A stretch of 64,000 bases of DNA, from contig NZ_MCGQ01000026.1 of assembly GCF_002242805.1 (NCBI RefSeq), positions 62,001-126,000 of the forward strand. Reading direction: 5' to 3'. This document shows positions 31,246-41,500 of this stretch, one piece after another. Position 1 is the stretch's first letter. Each line of letters begins with the position of its first letter. The translations under genes and the position numbers were made by a program. The notes beneath the pieces are model-generated. The model was given only the letters and a program-made list of their open reading frames with translations. It made no database searches and was not told where the DNA came from. The stretch is from Streptomyces diastatochromogenes. Lineage in GTDB: Bacteria > Actinomycetota > Actinomycetes > Streptomycetales > Streptomycetaceae.

Positions 31246-31319
31246 GGCTCGGGTGCGAACGGCCATCTCACCGTACGGCGCGGGCGCGAACGGTCGTCTC
31301 CCCGTTCGGCGCGGGTGCG
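31246..31319 (+). repeat. Tandem 31-bp repeat, about 2.4 units
   Basis: Units start at 31246, 31277 and (partial) 31308, each opening GGCKCGGGYGCGAACGG-like. The spacing is exact although the units have diverged. It lies in the 508-bp gap before the cluster. Confidence 0.65.
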
Positions 31320-31586
31320 TGCCGGGATCGAGCCACCGCGCGGACGTCATGCGGAATTTACAGAAACCGAACCCGTGTCCCGCGATGTTGCTCCGGGGTG
31401 AGTCCCCGGTGAGTCCGCGGTGAATATGCCCGGTGGTTTGACGGGCTTGTGGGGGTGTGCCGAGAGGGCCGGTACGGCCGTGCGGTCGTGGGGCGGAAGG
31501 GGATTGCTCGGATTTCCGGCGCTTGCGGGGGAATTCGGCGGGCTGGCCGAATCGATGCCACTGCCCGTGAAAAGGACGCGGCGTTA
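31320..31586. other. Long non-coding leader region of the biosynthetic cluster
   Basis: About 270 bp without a supported gene. It contains short direct repeats (GGTGAGTCC twice around 31395-31420) and several A/T-richer patches. It may contain regulatory sites for the PKS promoter, but I cannot name one. Confidence 0.4.
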
Positions 31587-31616
31587 TTGACCCGCCAGTA
31601 AGCACCTCGCTAGGTT
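31587..31616 (+). promoter_or_regulatory. Vegetative-type promoter of the PKS operon
   Basis: TTGACC (31587-31592), 18 bp, TAGGTT (31611-31616). Transcription should begin near 31623. This is downstream of the GTG at 31620, so that codon cannot be the start of the synthase. The ATG at 31689, preceded by GGAG at 31681-31684, fits. Confidence 0.65.
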
Positions 31617-31688
31617 CCGGTGGCCTCGCACCAGAGTGTCCTGCCGCACACCCCCCACCGTGCTGTCTTGCCGATTCTTCGGAGCATC

Positions 31689-34600
31689 ATGACCTCCCCC
31701 GTGCGCGCCCAAGACCTGATCCTGTGTCTCACCCCCTTCGGAGAACCCGACGCCGGGCCGGCCGCGGCCGCCTGCGGCGCCGGTGCGCTCGGCATCCTCG
31801 ACCTCGGCGACGGCGACCGGCGATCCCGCGAGGAGCTGACCCGGCTGAGCAGAGCGGCGCCGGGGCCGTTCGGCGTACGGGTGACCGGGCGCTGCGCACT
31901 GGACCCCGGCGCACTGGCCGGCGCCCCCGACACCGTGGTCCTCGCCCCGGACGCACCCTGGGACGTGGGTGAAGTGGCCGCACAGTACCGGGTGTTGGCG
32001 GAGGTCACGGATCTGGCGCAGGCGCGGGCGGCGGTGCGCGCGGGGGTCCACGGGCTGATCGCGCGGGGTGCCGAGAGCGGTGGCCGGGTGGGCGGGCTGA
32101 GCACGTTCGTCTTGCTCCAACTGCTCCTGTCCGAAGGTGGGTTGGAGGTTCCCGTCTGGGCCTGTGGAGGCATCGGGCCCCGTACGGCGGCGGCCGCGGT
32201 GGCCGGCGGGGCGGCCGGTGTCGTCCTGGACAGCCAACTGGCCCTGCTGGCCGAGTCACGGCTGCCGGAGGCGGTGCGGGCCGCGGTGCGCTCCCTGGAC
32301 GGTTCCGAGACCGTGCTCGTCGCCGGGCACCGGGTACTGCGCCGGCGCGGCCCGGACGCCCCGCCACCACCACCGGACGACGCGGACGTGGTCGCTTCCC
32401 TGCTCGGCGCACAGGACCTGCGCCGCCAACTCCTGCCGGTCGGCCAGGACGGCTTCCTCGCGGCGCGGTTCGCCGAGCGGTGGGGGGATGTGCGGCGGAC
32501 GGTGCGTGAGGTCAGGGCGGCGATACGGGAGGTTGTGGCCGAGGCTGCCCCGCCCGGCACTGGCCCGGCCGCCTCGCTCGGCTCCGGCTCGACCGATCCG
32601 CTCGACCACGGCCCCGCCCGTGCTCTCCGCCCCGGCTCCCCCATGAGCCACGCGCTCGGTACCCGGCTCCCCGTCGCGCAAGGGCCCATGACGCGGGTCA
32701 GTGATCAGGCGGCGTTCGCGGCCGCCGTCGCCGCGGACGGTGCGTTGCCCTTTCTGGCGCTGGCGCTCGCCGACGGTGAGCGGACGCGGGCGATGCTGAC
32801 CGAGGCGCGTGCCGTGCTCGACGGGCGGCCCTGGGGTGTGGGTGTGCTCGGCTTCGCGCCCGAGGACGTCAGGAACGCGCAGCTGGAGGCCGTACGGGAA
32901 CTGCGCCCCACGCACGCGATCATCGCGGGCGGACGGCCCGCCCAGGCCGAGGCGCTGGAGCGGGCCGGGATCCGGACCTTCCTGCATGTGCCCTCGCCGG
33001 GGTTGCTGCGCCAGTTCCTGCAGGCCGGGGCGCGCCGGTTCGTGTTCGAGGGGTCCGAGTGCGGCGGGCACGTGGGACCGCGCGCCTCCTTTCCGCTGTG
33101 GGAGGCCCAACTCGCCGTACTGGAAGACTTCCTGGACGAGGAAGCCGATACCGAAGCCGCGCGGCAGCTGGAGGTGTTCTTCGCGGGCGGGATCCACGAC
33201 GAGCGGTCCGCGGCGATGGTCGCCGCCCTGGCCGCACCCCTCGCCGCCCGGGGCGCCGCCGTCGGTGTCCTCATGGGCACCGCCTACCTGTTCACCGAGG
33301 AGGCCGTGGCGCACGGCGCGATCCAGCCGCTCTTCCAGCGGCAGGTCCTGACCGCCACCACGACCGCCCTGCTGGAGACCGCACCCGGCCACGCCACCCG
33401 CTGCGTGCCCAGCCCGTTCACCGCCGACTACCGCGCCCGCGAAGCCGGGTTACGCGCGTCCGGCCTGCCCGACCGTGAGGTGTGGGAGGCGCTGGAGCGG
33501 CTCAACGTCGGACGGCTGCGCATCGCGAGCAAGGGCGTCGAGCGGTCGGCCCAGGGCGAGTTGACCGGAGTGGGCGAGGAACGGCAGCTCAATGACGGGA
33601 TGTTCATGGCCGGCGACGTGGCCGTGCTGCGCTCGGCGACCACCACCGTCGCGGAGCTGCATCGCGCGGTGACCGACGGCGCCGCCGACCTCCTTATCGC
33701 CCGGGCCAGGCGGCCGATCGCCTCGCAGGCCCCTGAACCGGAGCCGCCCGCCCCGCTCGACGTCGCCGTGGTCGGCATGGCCTGCATGTTCCCGCAGGCC
33801 CCCGACCTCGCCACCTTCTGGGCCAACGTGGTCGCCGGACACGACGCCGTCACCGAGGTCCCGGCCGACCGGTGGGACCCGGCCGTGCACCACGAGGCCG
33901 GCAGCACGGCGTCCAAGTGGGGCGGCTTCCTGCCCCGCATCCCCTTCGACCCGCTGCGCTACGGCATCCCGCCGGCCTCCCTCGGCAGCGTCGAGCCGGT
34001 CCAGCTGCTGTCCCTGGAGGCGGCCCGGCGCGCCCTGGAGGACGCCGGTTACGGCGACCGGGGCCGGGAGTTCGACCGCTCGCGCACCTCCGTCGTCTTC
34101 GGTGCCGAGGCGGGCAGCGACCTGTCCAACGCGGCCACCCTGCGCGCCGTCCTCCCGTCGTACTACGGCAAGGTCCCCGACGGTCTGGAGGAGCAGCTGC
34201 CCCGGCTGACCGAGGACTCCTTCCCCGGCATGCTCGCCAACGTCATCTCCGGCCGCATCGCCAACCGGCTGGACCTCGGCGGCGCCAACTACACCGTCGA
34301 CGCGGCCTGCGCCTCCTCCCTCGCCGCACTCGACGTGGCCTGCAAGGAACTCGTCTCCGGCAGCAGCGACGTCGTGCTGTGCGGCGGGGCCGACCTGCAC
34401 AACGGCATCAACGACTTCGTCCTGTTCTCCTCGGTGCACGCCCTCTCGCCGACCGGCCGCTCCCGCGCCTTCGACGGCTCCGCCGACGGCATCGCCCTCG
34501 GCGAGGGCGTGGCCTGCGTGGTCCTCAAGCGGCTCGCGGACGCCGAGCGCGACGGCGACCGCGTCTACGGCGTGATCAAGGGCCTCGGCTCCGCCAGCGA

Positions 34601-37600
34601 CGGCCGCTCCCTCGGCCTGACCGCACCCCGCCCCGAAGGGCAGCGGGCCGCCCTGCTGCGCGCCTACCGCAATGCCGGCGTCTCACCCGCCGAGGTCGGC
34701 CTGGTCGAGGCGCACGGCACCGGCACGGTCGTCGGGGACCGTACCGAACTCGCCGTACTCGGCGAGGTGTTCGCCGAAGCGGGCGCCGCGACCGGCACCT
34801 GCGCACTCGGCTCGGTCAAGTCGCAGATCGGGCACACCAAGTGCGCCGCCGGACTCGCCGGCCTGATCAAGACCACCCTCGCCCTCTACACCGGTGTCAA
34901 GCCGCCCACGCTCCATCTGGACCGGCCCAACCCGGCCTGGTCGGAGCAGGACAGCCCCTTCGCCTTCCACACGCGCGCCCAGCCCTGGGCGGCCCCGGCC
35001 GCGGAACGGCTCGCCGGGGTCAGCGCGTTCGGGTTCGGCGGCACCAACTTCCACGCGGTGGTGGGGGCCTACGACGGTGCCGTACCGCCTCAGCAGACCC
35101 TGGACGCATGGCCCGCCGAGCTGTTCCTGTTCCGCGGGAAGGACACGGCGGCGGCCCACCGGGACGTCGAGGAGATCCTGCGGGCCGCCGAGTCCGACGG
35201 CCGCCCCTGGCGCCTGCGCGACCTCGCACTCGCCGCCGCCCGGCGCGCGGACACCTCCCACGAACCGGTGCGGGCAGCGGTCGTGGCTCGTGATGTCGAC
35301 GACTTGATCGGGCAGTTGAGACGGATCCTCGCCGGGGAGCACGAGCCGGCGGACGGCAGCCCCGCCGACGGTGAGGCCAAGGTCGCCTTCCTCTTCCCCG
35401 GCCAGGGCAGCCAGCGGCCCGGCATGCTCGCCGACCTGCTGGTCGCCCTGCCCGAGCTGCGCCACTATCTGCACCTCGGCCGCGCCCACGCCGACACCCT
35501 GTACCCGCCCGCCGCCTTCGACGAGGCCGCCCGCGAACGCCGCCGGGCCGACCTCACCGACACCCGGGCCGCGCAGCCCGCGCTCGGCATCACCGGCCTC
35601 GCCGCCCACGCCTTCCTCACCGCCGCGGGCATCCGACCGGACCTCGCGGCCGGGCACAGCTACGGCGAACTGGTCGCCCTGAGCGCGGCCGGAGCCCTCG
35701 ACCCGGAGACCCTGCTGGAGCTGAGCGCCGAACGCGCGAGCGCGATCCTGGCGGCCGCGGGCGACGAACCCGGCACCATGGCCGCCGTGGGAGCCGGTGC
35801 CGAGGACGTCGTACGCGCGCTGCGCGCCGCGGGGGCGCCCGAGTCGGTCGTCGTCGCCAATCACAACTCGCCCGAGCAGTCGGTGATCTCGGGTCCCACG
35901 GCCGAAGTCGAAACCGCCGTGGGCCTGTTGCGTGAAGCCGGGCTCGGGGCGCGCCGCATCCCGGTCGCCTGTGCCTTCCACAGTCCGGTGGTGGCCGCCG
36001 CCGGAGAGCGGTTCGCCAAGGTCCTCGCGGACAAGACGGTACGGGCCCCCGAGTTCCCCGTCTGGGCCAACCGCACCGCGGCCCCGTACCCGCACGACGG
36101 TGACGCCGTACGCGGCGAACTCGCCGCACAGATCGGCGCGCCGGTCGCCTTCGCCGCCCAGATCGAGGCGATGTACGAGGCCGGAGCACGGATCTTCGTG
36201 GAGGCGGGCCCCGGCACGGTCCTCACCCGGCTCGTCGGCCAGATCCTCGGGGACCGCCCGCATCGCGCCGTCGCCTGCGAGCCCCGCGCCGACAGCGGCC
36301 TGCCCGGCTGGCTCGACGCCCTCGCCCACCTGGCCCTGGCGGGGCTGCCGGTGCGCACAGCCTGGCTCCTGCGGGGCCGCGACGCCGTCGACGCGCTGCG
36401 GACGCCGGCGCCGCGGCGGCCCGGCTGGACGGTCGACGGACACCTCGTCCGCACCGCCGACGGCGCACTCCTCCCCGGTGCCCTGGCACCGGCCCGACGA
36501 GTCGTGGAGACGACTGTGACGACGAACCCGCAGTACGGCGCCCCGGCCGGCCAGGACGCACTGATCGCCGAATTCCTGCGCACCAGCCGGGAGATGATCG
36601 CCGCCCAGCGCGATGTGCTGCTCACCTACTTCGGTGCGACACCCGGAGCGACCCCGCCGGCACCCGCCGCCCCTGCGCCGCTCCCACAGGCCGTGCTGCC
36701 GGAACCCGCCCGACTCCCAGCGGCTGAGCCATCGTTGCCCCAGACCGTCGAGCCCGGGCATGACGTCGAGCGGGTCGTCCTGGAGATCATCAGCGAGCGC
36801 ACCGGTTACCCCGTCGACATGATCGAGCCCGACCTCGACCTGGAAGCGGATCTGAGCATCGACTCGATCAAACGGGCCGAGATAGCGGGCGAACTCGCCA
36901 GACGCCTGGGGATCGCGGGCGGGGCGGAGATCCTGGACGACGCGGAACTGGAGGAACTGGCGAAGGCGCGTACGGCGGCGTCGGTGACGGCCTGGTTGAT
37001 GGCGCGGGTCGGCGGGGGAGCGGAGGTCGACCTGGAACTCCCAGCAGGGGCTGATCAGGGACCCGCGGCCCCGCACGAGCACACGCCCCTAGGCGAAACC
37101 CCGAAGCGCTGTGAGCTGCGCCCGGTGCCGCTCCCGGACCCCTCGGCCGACCCCGCCGCCACCCTCTCCGGCCGGCGGTACCTCCTCCTCGGTGACGGCG
37201 GGGGAGCGGCGGCCGAGGTAGCGGTACGGCTCCGTGCGCACGGGGCCGACGCGGTGACCGCCGACCAGGCCCACCCCTTCGGCGAGATCGACGACAGAGC
37301 CGATGGCAGAGTCGACGGCGTCCTGTACCTGGGCGCGCTCCCGGGCCCGGAACTCCCGGTGCTGCCCGACGCCTTCCCCGTGCTGCAGGCGGCCCTGGCA
37401 CGCGCACCCCGCAGCCTGCTGGCCGTCCAGCCGGCCGACGGCGAGGCGGCGACCCGGTCGGCCGGTCTCCACGGTCTCTTCCGTACCGTCGCCCGGGAGT
37501 ACCCCGACACCCTCGCCCGGATCGTCACCGTCCCCGACACCGCACCCGCGGCCGTCGCCGACGCCCTGCTCGCCGAGCTGCTCGCGCCGGCCCCGGCCCC

Positions 37601-38576
37601 CGTCGTCCTGCGTACGGCCACGGGGCAGCGGCACGGGTTCGAGCTGGTGCCCGCGCCCCTGGGCCCGCTCGGCAGCACCGGCGCGGGGCCCGCCGGTGAC
37701 GGCGCCGCCGAGGCCGCCGCGCTCGGCCTGGACCGGGATTCCGTGGTGCTGCTGGTCGGCGGGGCCCGGGGCATCACGGCGCGGTTCGCCGCCGCGCTGG
37801 CCGCCGCGAGCCGCTGCCGTATCGAGCTGGTAGGCCGCACTCCCGCGCCCACTGCGCCCGAGACTCCGGAGATCGCCGCCGCCCGCACCGCCGTCGCACT
37901 GCGTGCCGCTCTCGCCGGGACCGGCTCGCTCAAGCCGGCGGAGGTCAACCGAGCCGCCGAACTCGTTCTGGCCCAGCGGGAGATCACCGCCACCCTCGCC
38001 GAACTGGCCGCCCTCGGCAGCGAGGCCCGCTACCGCTCGGTCGACTTCCGCGAGCAGGACGCCGCGCTCCAGGCCGTCAAGGAGATCCACGCCGAACACG
38101 GCCGGCTCGACGGAGTCGTCTTCGCCGCCGGGGTCATCGAGGACCGGCTGATCGCCGAGAAGGACCCCGACTCGTTCCGGCGCGTGTACGGCACGAAGAC
38201 GGCCGGGGCCGCCGCCCTGCTCAGCGCGCTGGAGGACCTGCCCGACGGACCGGGATTCACGGTGCTGTTCGGCAGCATCGCCGCCGTCCTCGGCAATCGC
38301 GGCCAGGCCGACTACGCCGCCGCCAACGACGCCCTGGAACGCCTCGGCGCCGACTGGTCCGAGCGAACCGGCCACCGTGCGCTCACCGTCCACTGGGGCC
38401 CCTGGGCGCCCTCGGGCATCCACAACGGCATGGTCGGCGAGGAACTGGGCCGGGAGTACGCCCGCCGCGGGGTGAAGCTGATCGACCCGGACGAGGGCAC
38501 CGCGGCCCTGCTCCGGGAACTCGCCTGGGGCGACCGCTCGGCCCGCGCCGTCGTCTACACCGCCTCGGGCTGGTGA
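31689..38576 (+). CDS. Iterative PUFA-like polyketide synthase I: NMO-NMO-KS-AT-ACP-KR
   Basis: The 2295-aa megasynthase would build a carbon chain from malonyl units. Domains in order: a nitronate-monooxygenase-like barrel (about 1-200) with AESGGRVG, Arg133 where flavin enzymes have His; a second such barrel (about 320-550) with SECGGHVG, His461 kept, likely the enoyl reductase as in PfaD; KS (690-1125, Cys874 in DAACASS); AT (1233-1525, Ser1324 in GHSYGE); one ACP (Ser1726 in DLSIDSIKR, the PUFA-synthase-type motif); KR (from about 2019, with GGARGITA and FGSIAAVLGNRGQADYAAAND). A TTA codon at residue 588 suggests bldA control. Next synthase starts 1 bp after the stop. Confidence 0.88.
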   Translation: MTSPVRAQDLILCLTPFGEPDAGPAAAACGAGALGILDLGDGDRRSREELTRLSRAAPGPFGVRVTGRCALDPGALAGAPDTVVLAPDAPWDVGEVAAQYRVLAEVTDLAQARAAVRAGVHGLIARGAESGGRVGGLSTFVLLQLLLSEGGLEVPVWACGGIGPRTAAAAVAGGAAGVVLDSQLALLAESRLPEAVRAAVRSLDGSETVLVAGHRVLRRRGPDAPPPPPDDADVVASLLGAQDLRRQLLPVGQDGFLAARFAERWGDVRRTVREVRAAIREVVAEAAPPGTGPAASLGSGSTDPLDHGPARALRPGSPMSHALGTRLPVAQGPMTRVSDQAAFAAAVAADGALPFLALALADGERTRAMLTEARAVLDGRPWGVGVLGFAPEDVRNAQLEAVRELRPTHAIIAGGRPAQAEALERAGIRTFLHVPSPGLLRQFLQAGARRFVFEGSECGGHVGPRASFPLWEAQLAVLEDFLDEEADTEAARQLEVFFAGGIHDERSAAMVAALAAPLAARGAAVGVLMGTAYLFTEEAVAHGAIQPLFQRQVLTATTTALLETAPGHATRCVPSPFTADYRAREAGLRASGLPDREVWEALERLNVGRLRIASKGVERSAQGELTGVGEERQLNDGMFMAGDVAVLRSATTTVAELHRAVTDGAADLLIARARRPIASQAPEPEPPAPLDVAVVGMACMFPQAPDLATFWANVVAGHDAVTEVPADRWDPAVHHEAGSTASKWGGFLPRIPFDPLRYGIPPASLGSVEPVQLLSLEAARRALEDAGYGDRGREFDRSRTSVVFGAEAGSDLSNAATLRAVLPSYYGKVPDGLEEQLPRLTEDSFPGMLANVISGRIANRLDLGGANYTVDAACASSLAALDVACKELVSGSSDVVLCGGADLHNGINDFVLFSSVHALSPTGRSRAFDGSADGIALGEGVACVVLKRLADAERDGDRVYGVIKGLGSASDGRSLGLTAPRPEGQRAALLRAYRNAGVSPAEVGLVEAHGTGTVVGDRTELAVLGEVFAEAGAATGTCALGSVKSQIGHTKCAAGLAGLIKTTLALYTGVKPPTLHLDRPNPAWSEQDSPFAFHTRAQPWAAPAAERLAGVSAFGFGGTNFHAVVGAYDGAVPPQQTLDAWPAELFLFRGKDTAAAHRDVEEILRAAESDGRPWRLRDLALAAARRADTSHEPVRAAVVARDVDDLIGQLRRILAGEHEPADGSPADGEAKVAFLFPGQGSQRPGMLADLLVALPELRHYLHLGRAHADTLYPPAAFDEAARERRRADLTDTRAAQPALGITGLAAHAFLTAAGIRPDLAAGHSYGELVALSAAGALDPETLLELSAERASAILAAAGDEPGTMAAVGAGAEDVVRALRAAGAPESVVVANHNSPEQSVISGPTAEVETAVGLLREAGLGARRIPVACAFHSPVVAAAGERFAKVLADKTVRAPEFPVWANRTAAPYPHDGDAVRGELAAQIGAPVAFAAQIEAMYEAGARIFVEAGPGTVLTRLVGQILGDRPHRAVACEPRADSGLPGWLDALAHLALAGLPVRTAWLLRGRDAVDALRTPAPRRPGWTVDGHLVRTADGALLPGALAPARRVVETTVTTNPQYGAPAGQDALIAEFLRTSREMIAAQRDVLLTYFGATPGATPPAPAAPAPLPQAVLPEPARLPAAEPSLPQTVEPGHDVERVVLEIISERTGYPVDMIEPDLDLEADLSIDSIKRAEIAGELARRLGIAGGAEILDDAELEELAKARTAASVTAWLMARVGGGAEVDLELPAGADQGPAAPHEHTPLGETPKRCELRPVPLPDPSADPAATLSGRRYLLLGDGGGAAAEVAVRLRAHGADAVTADQAHPFGEIDDRADGRVDGVLYLGALPGPELPVLPDAFPVLQAALARAPRSLLAVQPADGEAATRSAGLHGLFRTVAREYPDTLARIVTVPDTAPAAVADALLAELLAPAPAPVVLRTATGQRHGFELVPAPLGPLGSTGAGPAGDGAAEAAALGLDRDSVVLLVGGARGITARFAAALAAASRCRIELVGRTPAPTAPETPEIAAARTAVALRAALAGTGSLKPAEVNRAAELVLAQREITATLAELAALGSEARYRSVDFREQDAALQAVKEIHAEHGRLDGVVFAAGVIEDRLIAEKDPDSFRRVYGTKTAGAAALLSALEDLPDGPGFTVLFGSIAAVLGNRGQADYAAANDALERLGADWSERTGHRALTVHWGPWAPSGIHNGMVGEELGREYARRGVKLIDPDEGTAALLRELAWGDRSARAVVYTASGW

Positions 38577-38577
38577 G

Positions 38578-41500
38578 ATGACGGAGCCTCAGACTCCTGT
38601 CGCCGTGGTCGGGATGGCGGTTCTGCTGCCCGGTGCCGCGGGGCTGGACGCCTACTGGCGCAACCTGCGCGACGGCGTGGACGCGATCGGCGACGTACCC
38701 GAGGGCCGGTGGGACGCCGGCTACTACCGCCCCGGCTCGGCCGCGGAGCCCGCCGTCGCCGACCGGATCTACTGCCGGCGTGGCGGATTCGTGGACGGAC
38801 TGGCCGAGGTCGAGGTCACCCGGTACGGCATCATGCCCGCCTCGGTGCCGGGCACCGAGCCCGACCAGCTGATCGCCCTCGACGTGGCCGCCGCCGCGCT
38901 CGCCGACGCGGGCGGCACGGACCGGCTGCCCGGGCGGGACCGGATCGGGGTGGCCCTGGGGCGCGGCGGCTACCTCACCCCCGGCCTGGTCCGGCTCGAC
39001 CAGCGGGTGCGCACCGCCGGACAACTCGTCCGCACGCTCGGGGAGTTACTGCCCGAGCTGTCGTCCGCCCAACTGGACCGGGTGCGGGAGGCGTTCACCG
39101 AACGGCTCGGCCCGGACAGCCCCGAGTCCGCGATCGGTCTGGTCCCCAACCTCGCCGCCTCCCGCATCGCCAACCGGCTCGACCTGCGCGGCCCCGCCTA
39201 CACCGTGGACGCGGCCTGCGCCTCGTCTCTGGTCGCCGTCGACCAGGCCGTCACCGAACTCACCACCGGCCGCTGCGACATGATGCTGGCCGGGGGAGTG
39301 CACCACTGCCACGACATCACCCTCTGGAGCGTCTTCTCCCAGCTCCGCGCCCTGTCCCCGACCCAGCGCATCCGCCCCTTCCACCGTGACGCCGACGGCA
39401 TCCTCATCGGCGAGGGCACCGGCGTCGTCGTACTCAAACGGCTCGCGGACGCCGAACGCGACGGCGACCGCGTGTACGCGGTGATCCGCGGGACGGGCGT
39501 GGCCAGCGACGGCCGTACCGCCGGGCTCGTCTCGCCCGACCCCGGCGGCCAGACCCGTGCCGTGCGCCAGGCCTGGCGGGCGGCCGGACTCGACCCCGCC
39601 GCACCCGACTCGATCGGCCTGCTGGAGGCGCACGGCACCGCCACCCCGGCCGGTGACGCCGCCGAACTCACCACGCTGAAAGAGGTGTTCGGGCCGGGAA
39701 CGGTTTACGGTGCCGAGCGGCCCGTACTCGGCTCGGTGAAGTCGATGATCGGCCACACCATGCCGGCCGCCGGAGTGGCGGGTCTGGTCAAGGCCGCCCT
39801 CGCCCTGCACCACGGCACCCTGCTGCCCACCCTCCACTGCGACGATCCCCGCCCCGCCCTCGCGGCCACCCGCTTCCGCACCCTGGACCGGGCGCGCCCG
39901 TGGGAGACCGGCCCGGAACAACCGGTCCGGCGGGCCGCCGTGAACGCCTTCGGGTTCGGCGGGATCAACGCCCACGTGGTGCTGGAGGAGGCGCCGGGCA
40001 CGCCCGTACGGTCACCCGCCCGCACCCGGCGCCCGGACGCCGCACGCGTTCTCGCGGCCGACGGGGCTCCGTCCCCCGCCCGCTCCCGGCACCAGGGCAC
40101 CGTCACCGAGCCCGAACGCGTCCTCCTCCTGGCCGCCGACGACGTCGGCGCGCTCGCCGCCCTCCTCGACGCCGAAGACTCGGCAGTCCTCGCCTCGGGG
40201 CTCGACCCCGCGCATCCGCACCCGAACGCGGGTCCGGCCCGCCTCGGCATCGTCGACCCCACCGCCAAGCGGCTCGCCCTGGCCCGCCGCGCGGTCGGCA
40301 AGGGGCGTGCCTGGCAGGGCCGCAGCGACGTCTGGTTCCGGCCCACCCCGCTGCTCGGGCCCGGCAAGCTGGCCTTCGTCTTCCCCGGCCTGGAAGGCGA
40401 CTTCGCGCCCCGCGCGGACGACATCGCCGCCCACTTCGGCCTGCCCCCGCTCACCGCGATCGGCACGGACGTACGCGTCGACGACGTCGGACGGCACGGC
40501 TTCGGCGTCGTGGGCGTGGGCCGGCTCCTGGACACCGCGCTGCGCCGCATCGGGGTCGTACCGGACGCGGTCGCCGGGCACAGCGTCGGCGAGTGGACTG
40601 CCATGGCGGCCGCCGGACTCTACTCGGGCGCCCAAGTGGACGCCTTCATGGCCGAGTTCGACCCGGACACGGTGACCGTGCCGGGCCTGGCCTTCGCCGC
40701 GGTGGGCGCCTCGGCGGACCGTGTCCGGACGGCGCTTGCCCAGGCCTGGTCCGGCTCCGGAATCGTGCTCTCCCACGACAACGCGCCCCGCCAGTCGATG
40801 GTCTGCGGTCCGGACGCGGCGGTCCAGGAGTTCGTACGGTCCTTCCGCGCCCAGGGCGTCCTGTGCCAGGTGCTGCCGTTCCGCTCCGGCTTCCACACGC
40901 CGATGCTCCAGCCGTATCTCACCCCCATCGAGCAGGCCGCCGAGCGCTTCCGGCTCCACCCGCCGACCGTGCCGGTGTGGTCCGGGACGACCGCGGCGCC
41001 CTTCCCGTCCGACGAGACGGCGGTGCGCGAGCTGTTCGTACGCCACCTGCTGGAGCCCGTCCGCTTCCGCGAACTGATCGAGTCCCTGTACGCGGCGGGC
41101 CACCACACCTTCGTCCAGACCGGCCCCGGCCAACTGGCCTCCCTCATCGACGACACCCTCGGCGACCGCGACCACCTGGCTGTCGCCGCGAACTCGCCTC
41201 ATCGCTCCGGAATGGCCCAACTTCGGCGCGTGGCGACGGCGTTGTGGACGGCGGGGGCGCGCGTGGCAGCGGCGTTGTCGTCTGCTTCCGCGCGCGGGGC
41301 GGCGGGCCGCGTGGCAACAGCCCAGGCATCCGTGGTCGCATCCGGCCCCCACGCGTCCGCGGAGGCACCCGCGCGCCCCGCCGTCCGCCTCGACCTGGAC
41401 GGTGCCCTGGTGTCCCTGGCCGGGCCGGACCTGGACGCACTGCGGTCGGAGCTGCGGCCGAGCCGGCAGGCAGCGCACCCCTCGCAGCCGCCCCGCCCCG

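Noticed and set aside
31246..31307. LexA SOS box from CGAAC...GTTCG near 31286-31308
   Set aside because: The half-sites are 13 nt apart and belong to a tandem repeat. The spacing does not fit GAAC-N4-GTTC.
31620..31688. GTG at 31620 as the start of synthase I
   Set aside because: It lies upstream of the predicted transcription start (about 31623) and has no ribosome site. The ATG at 31689 has GGAG at the right distance.
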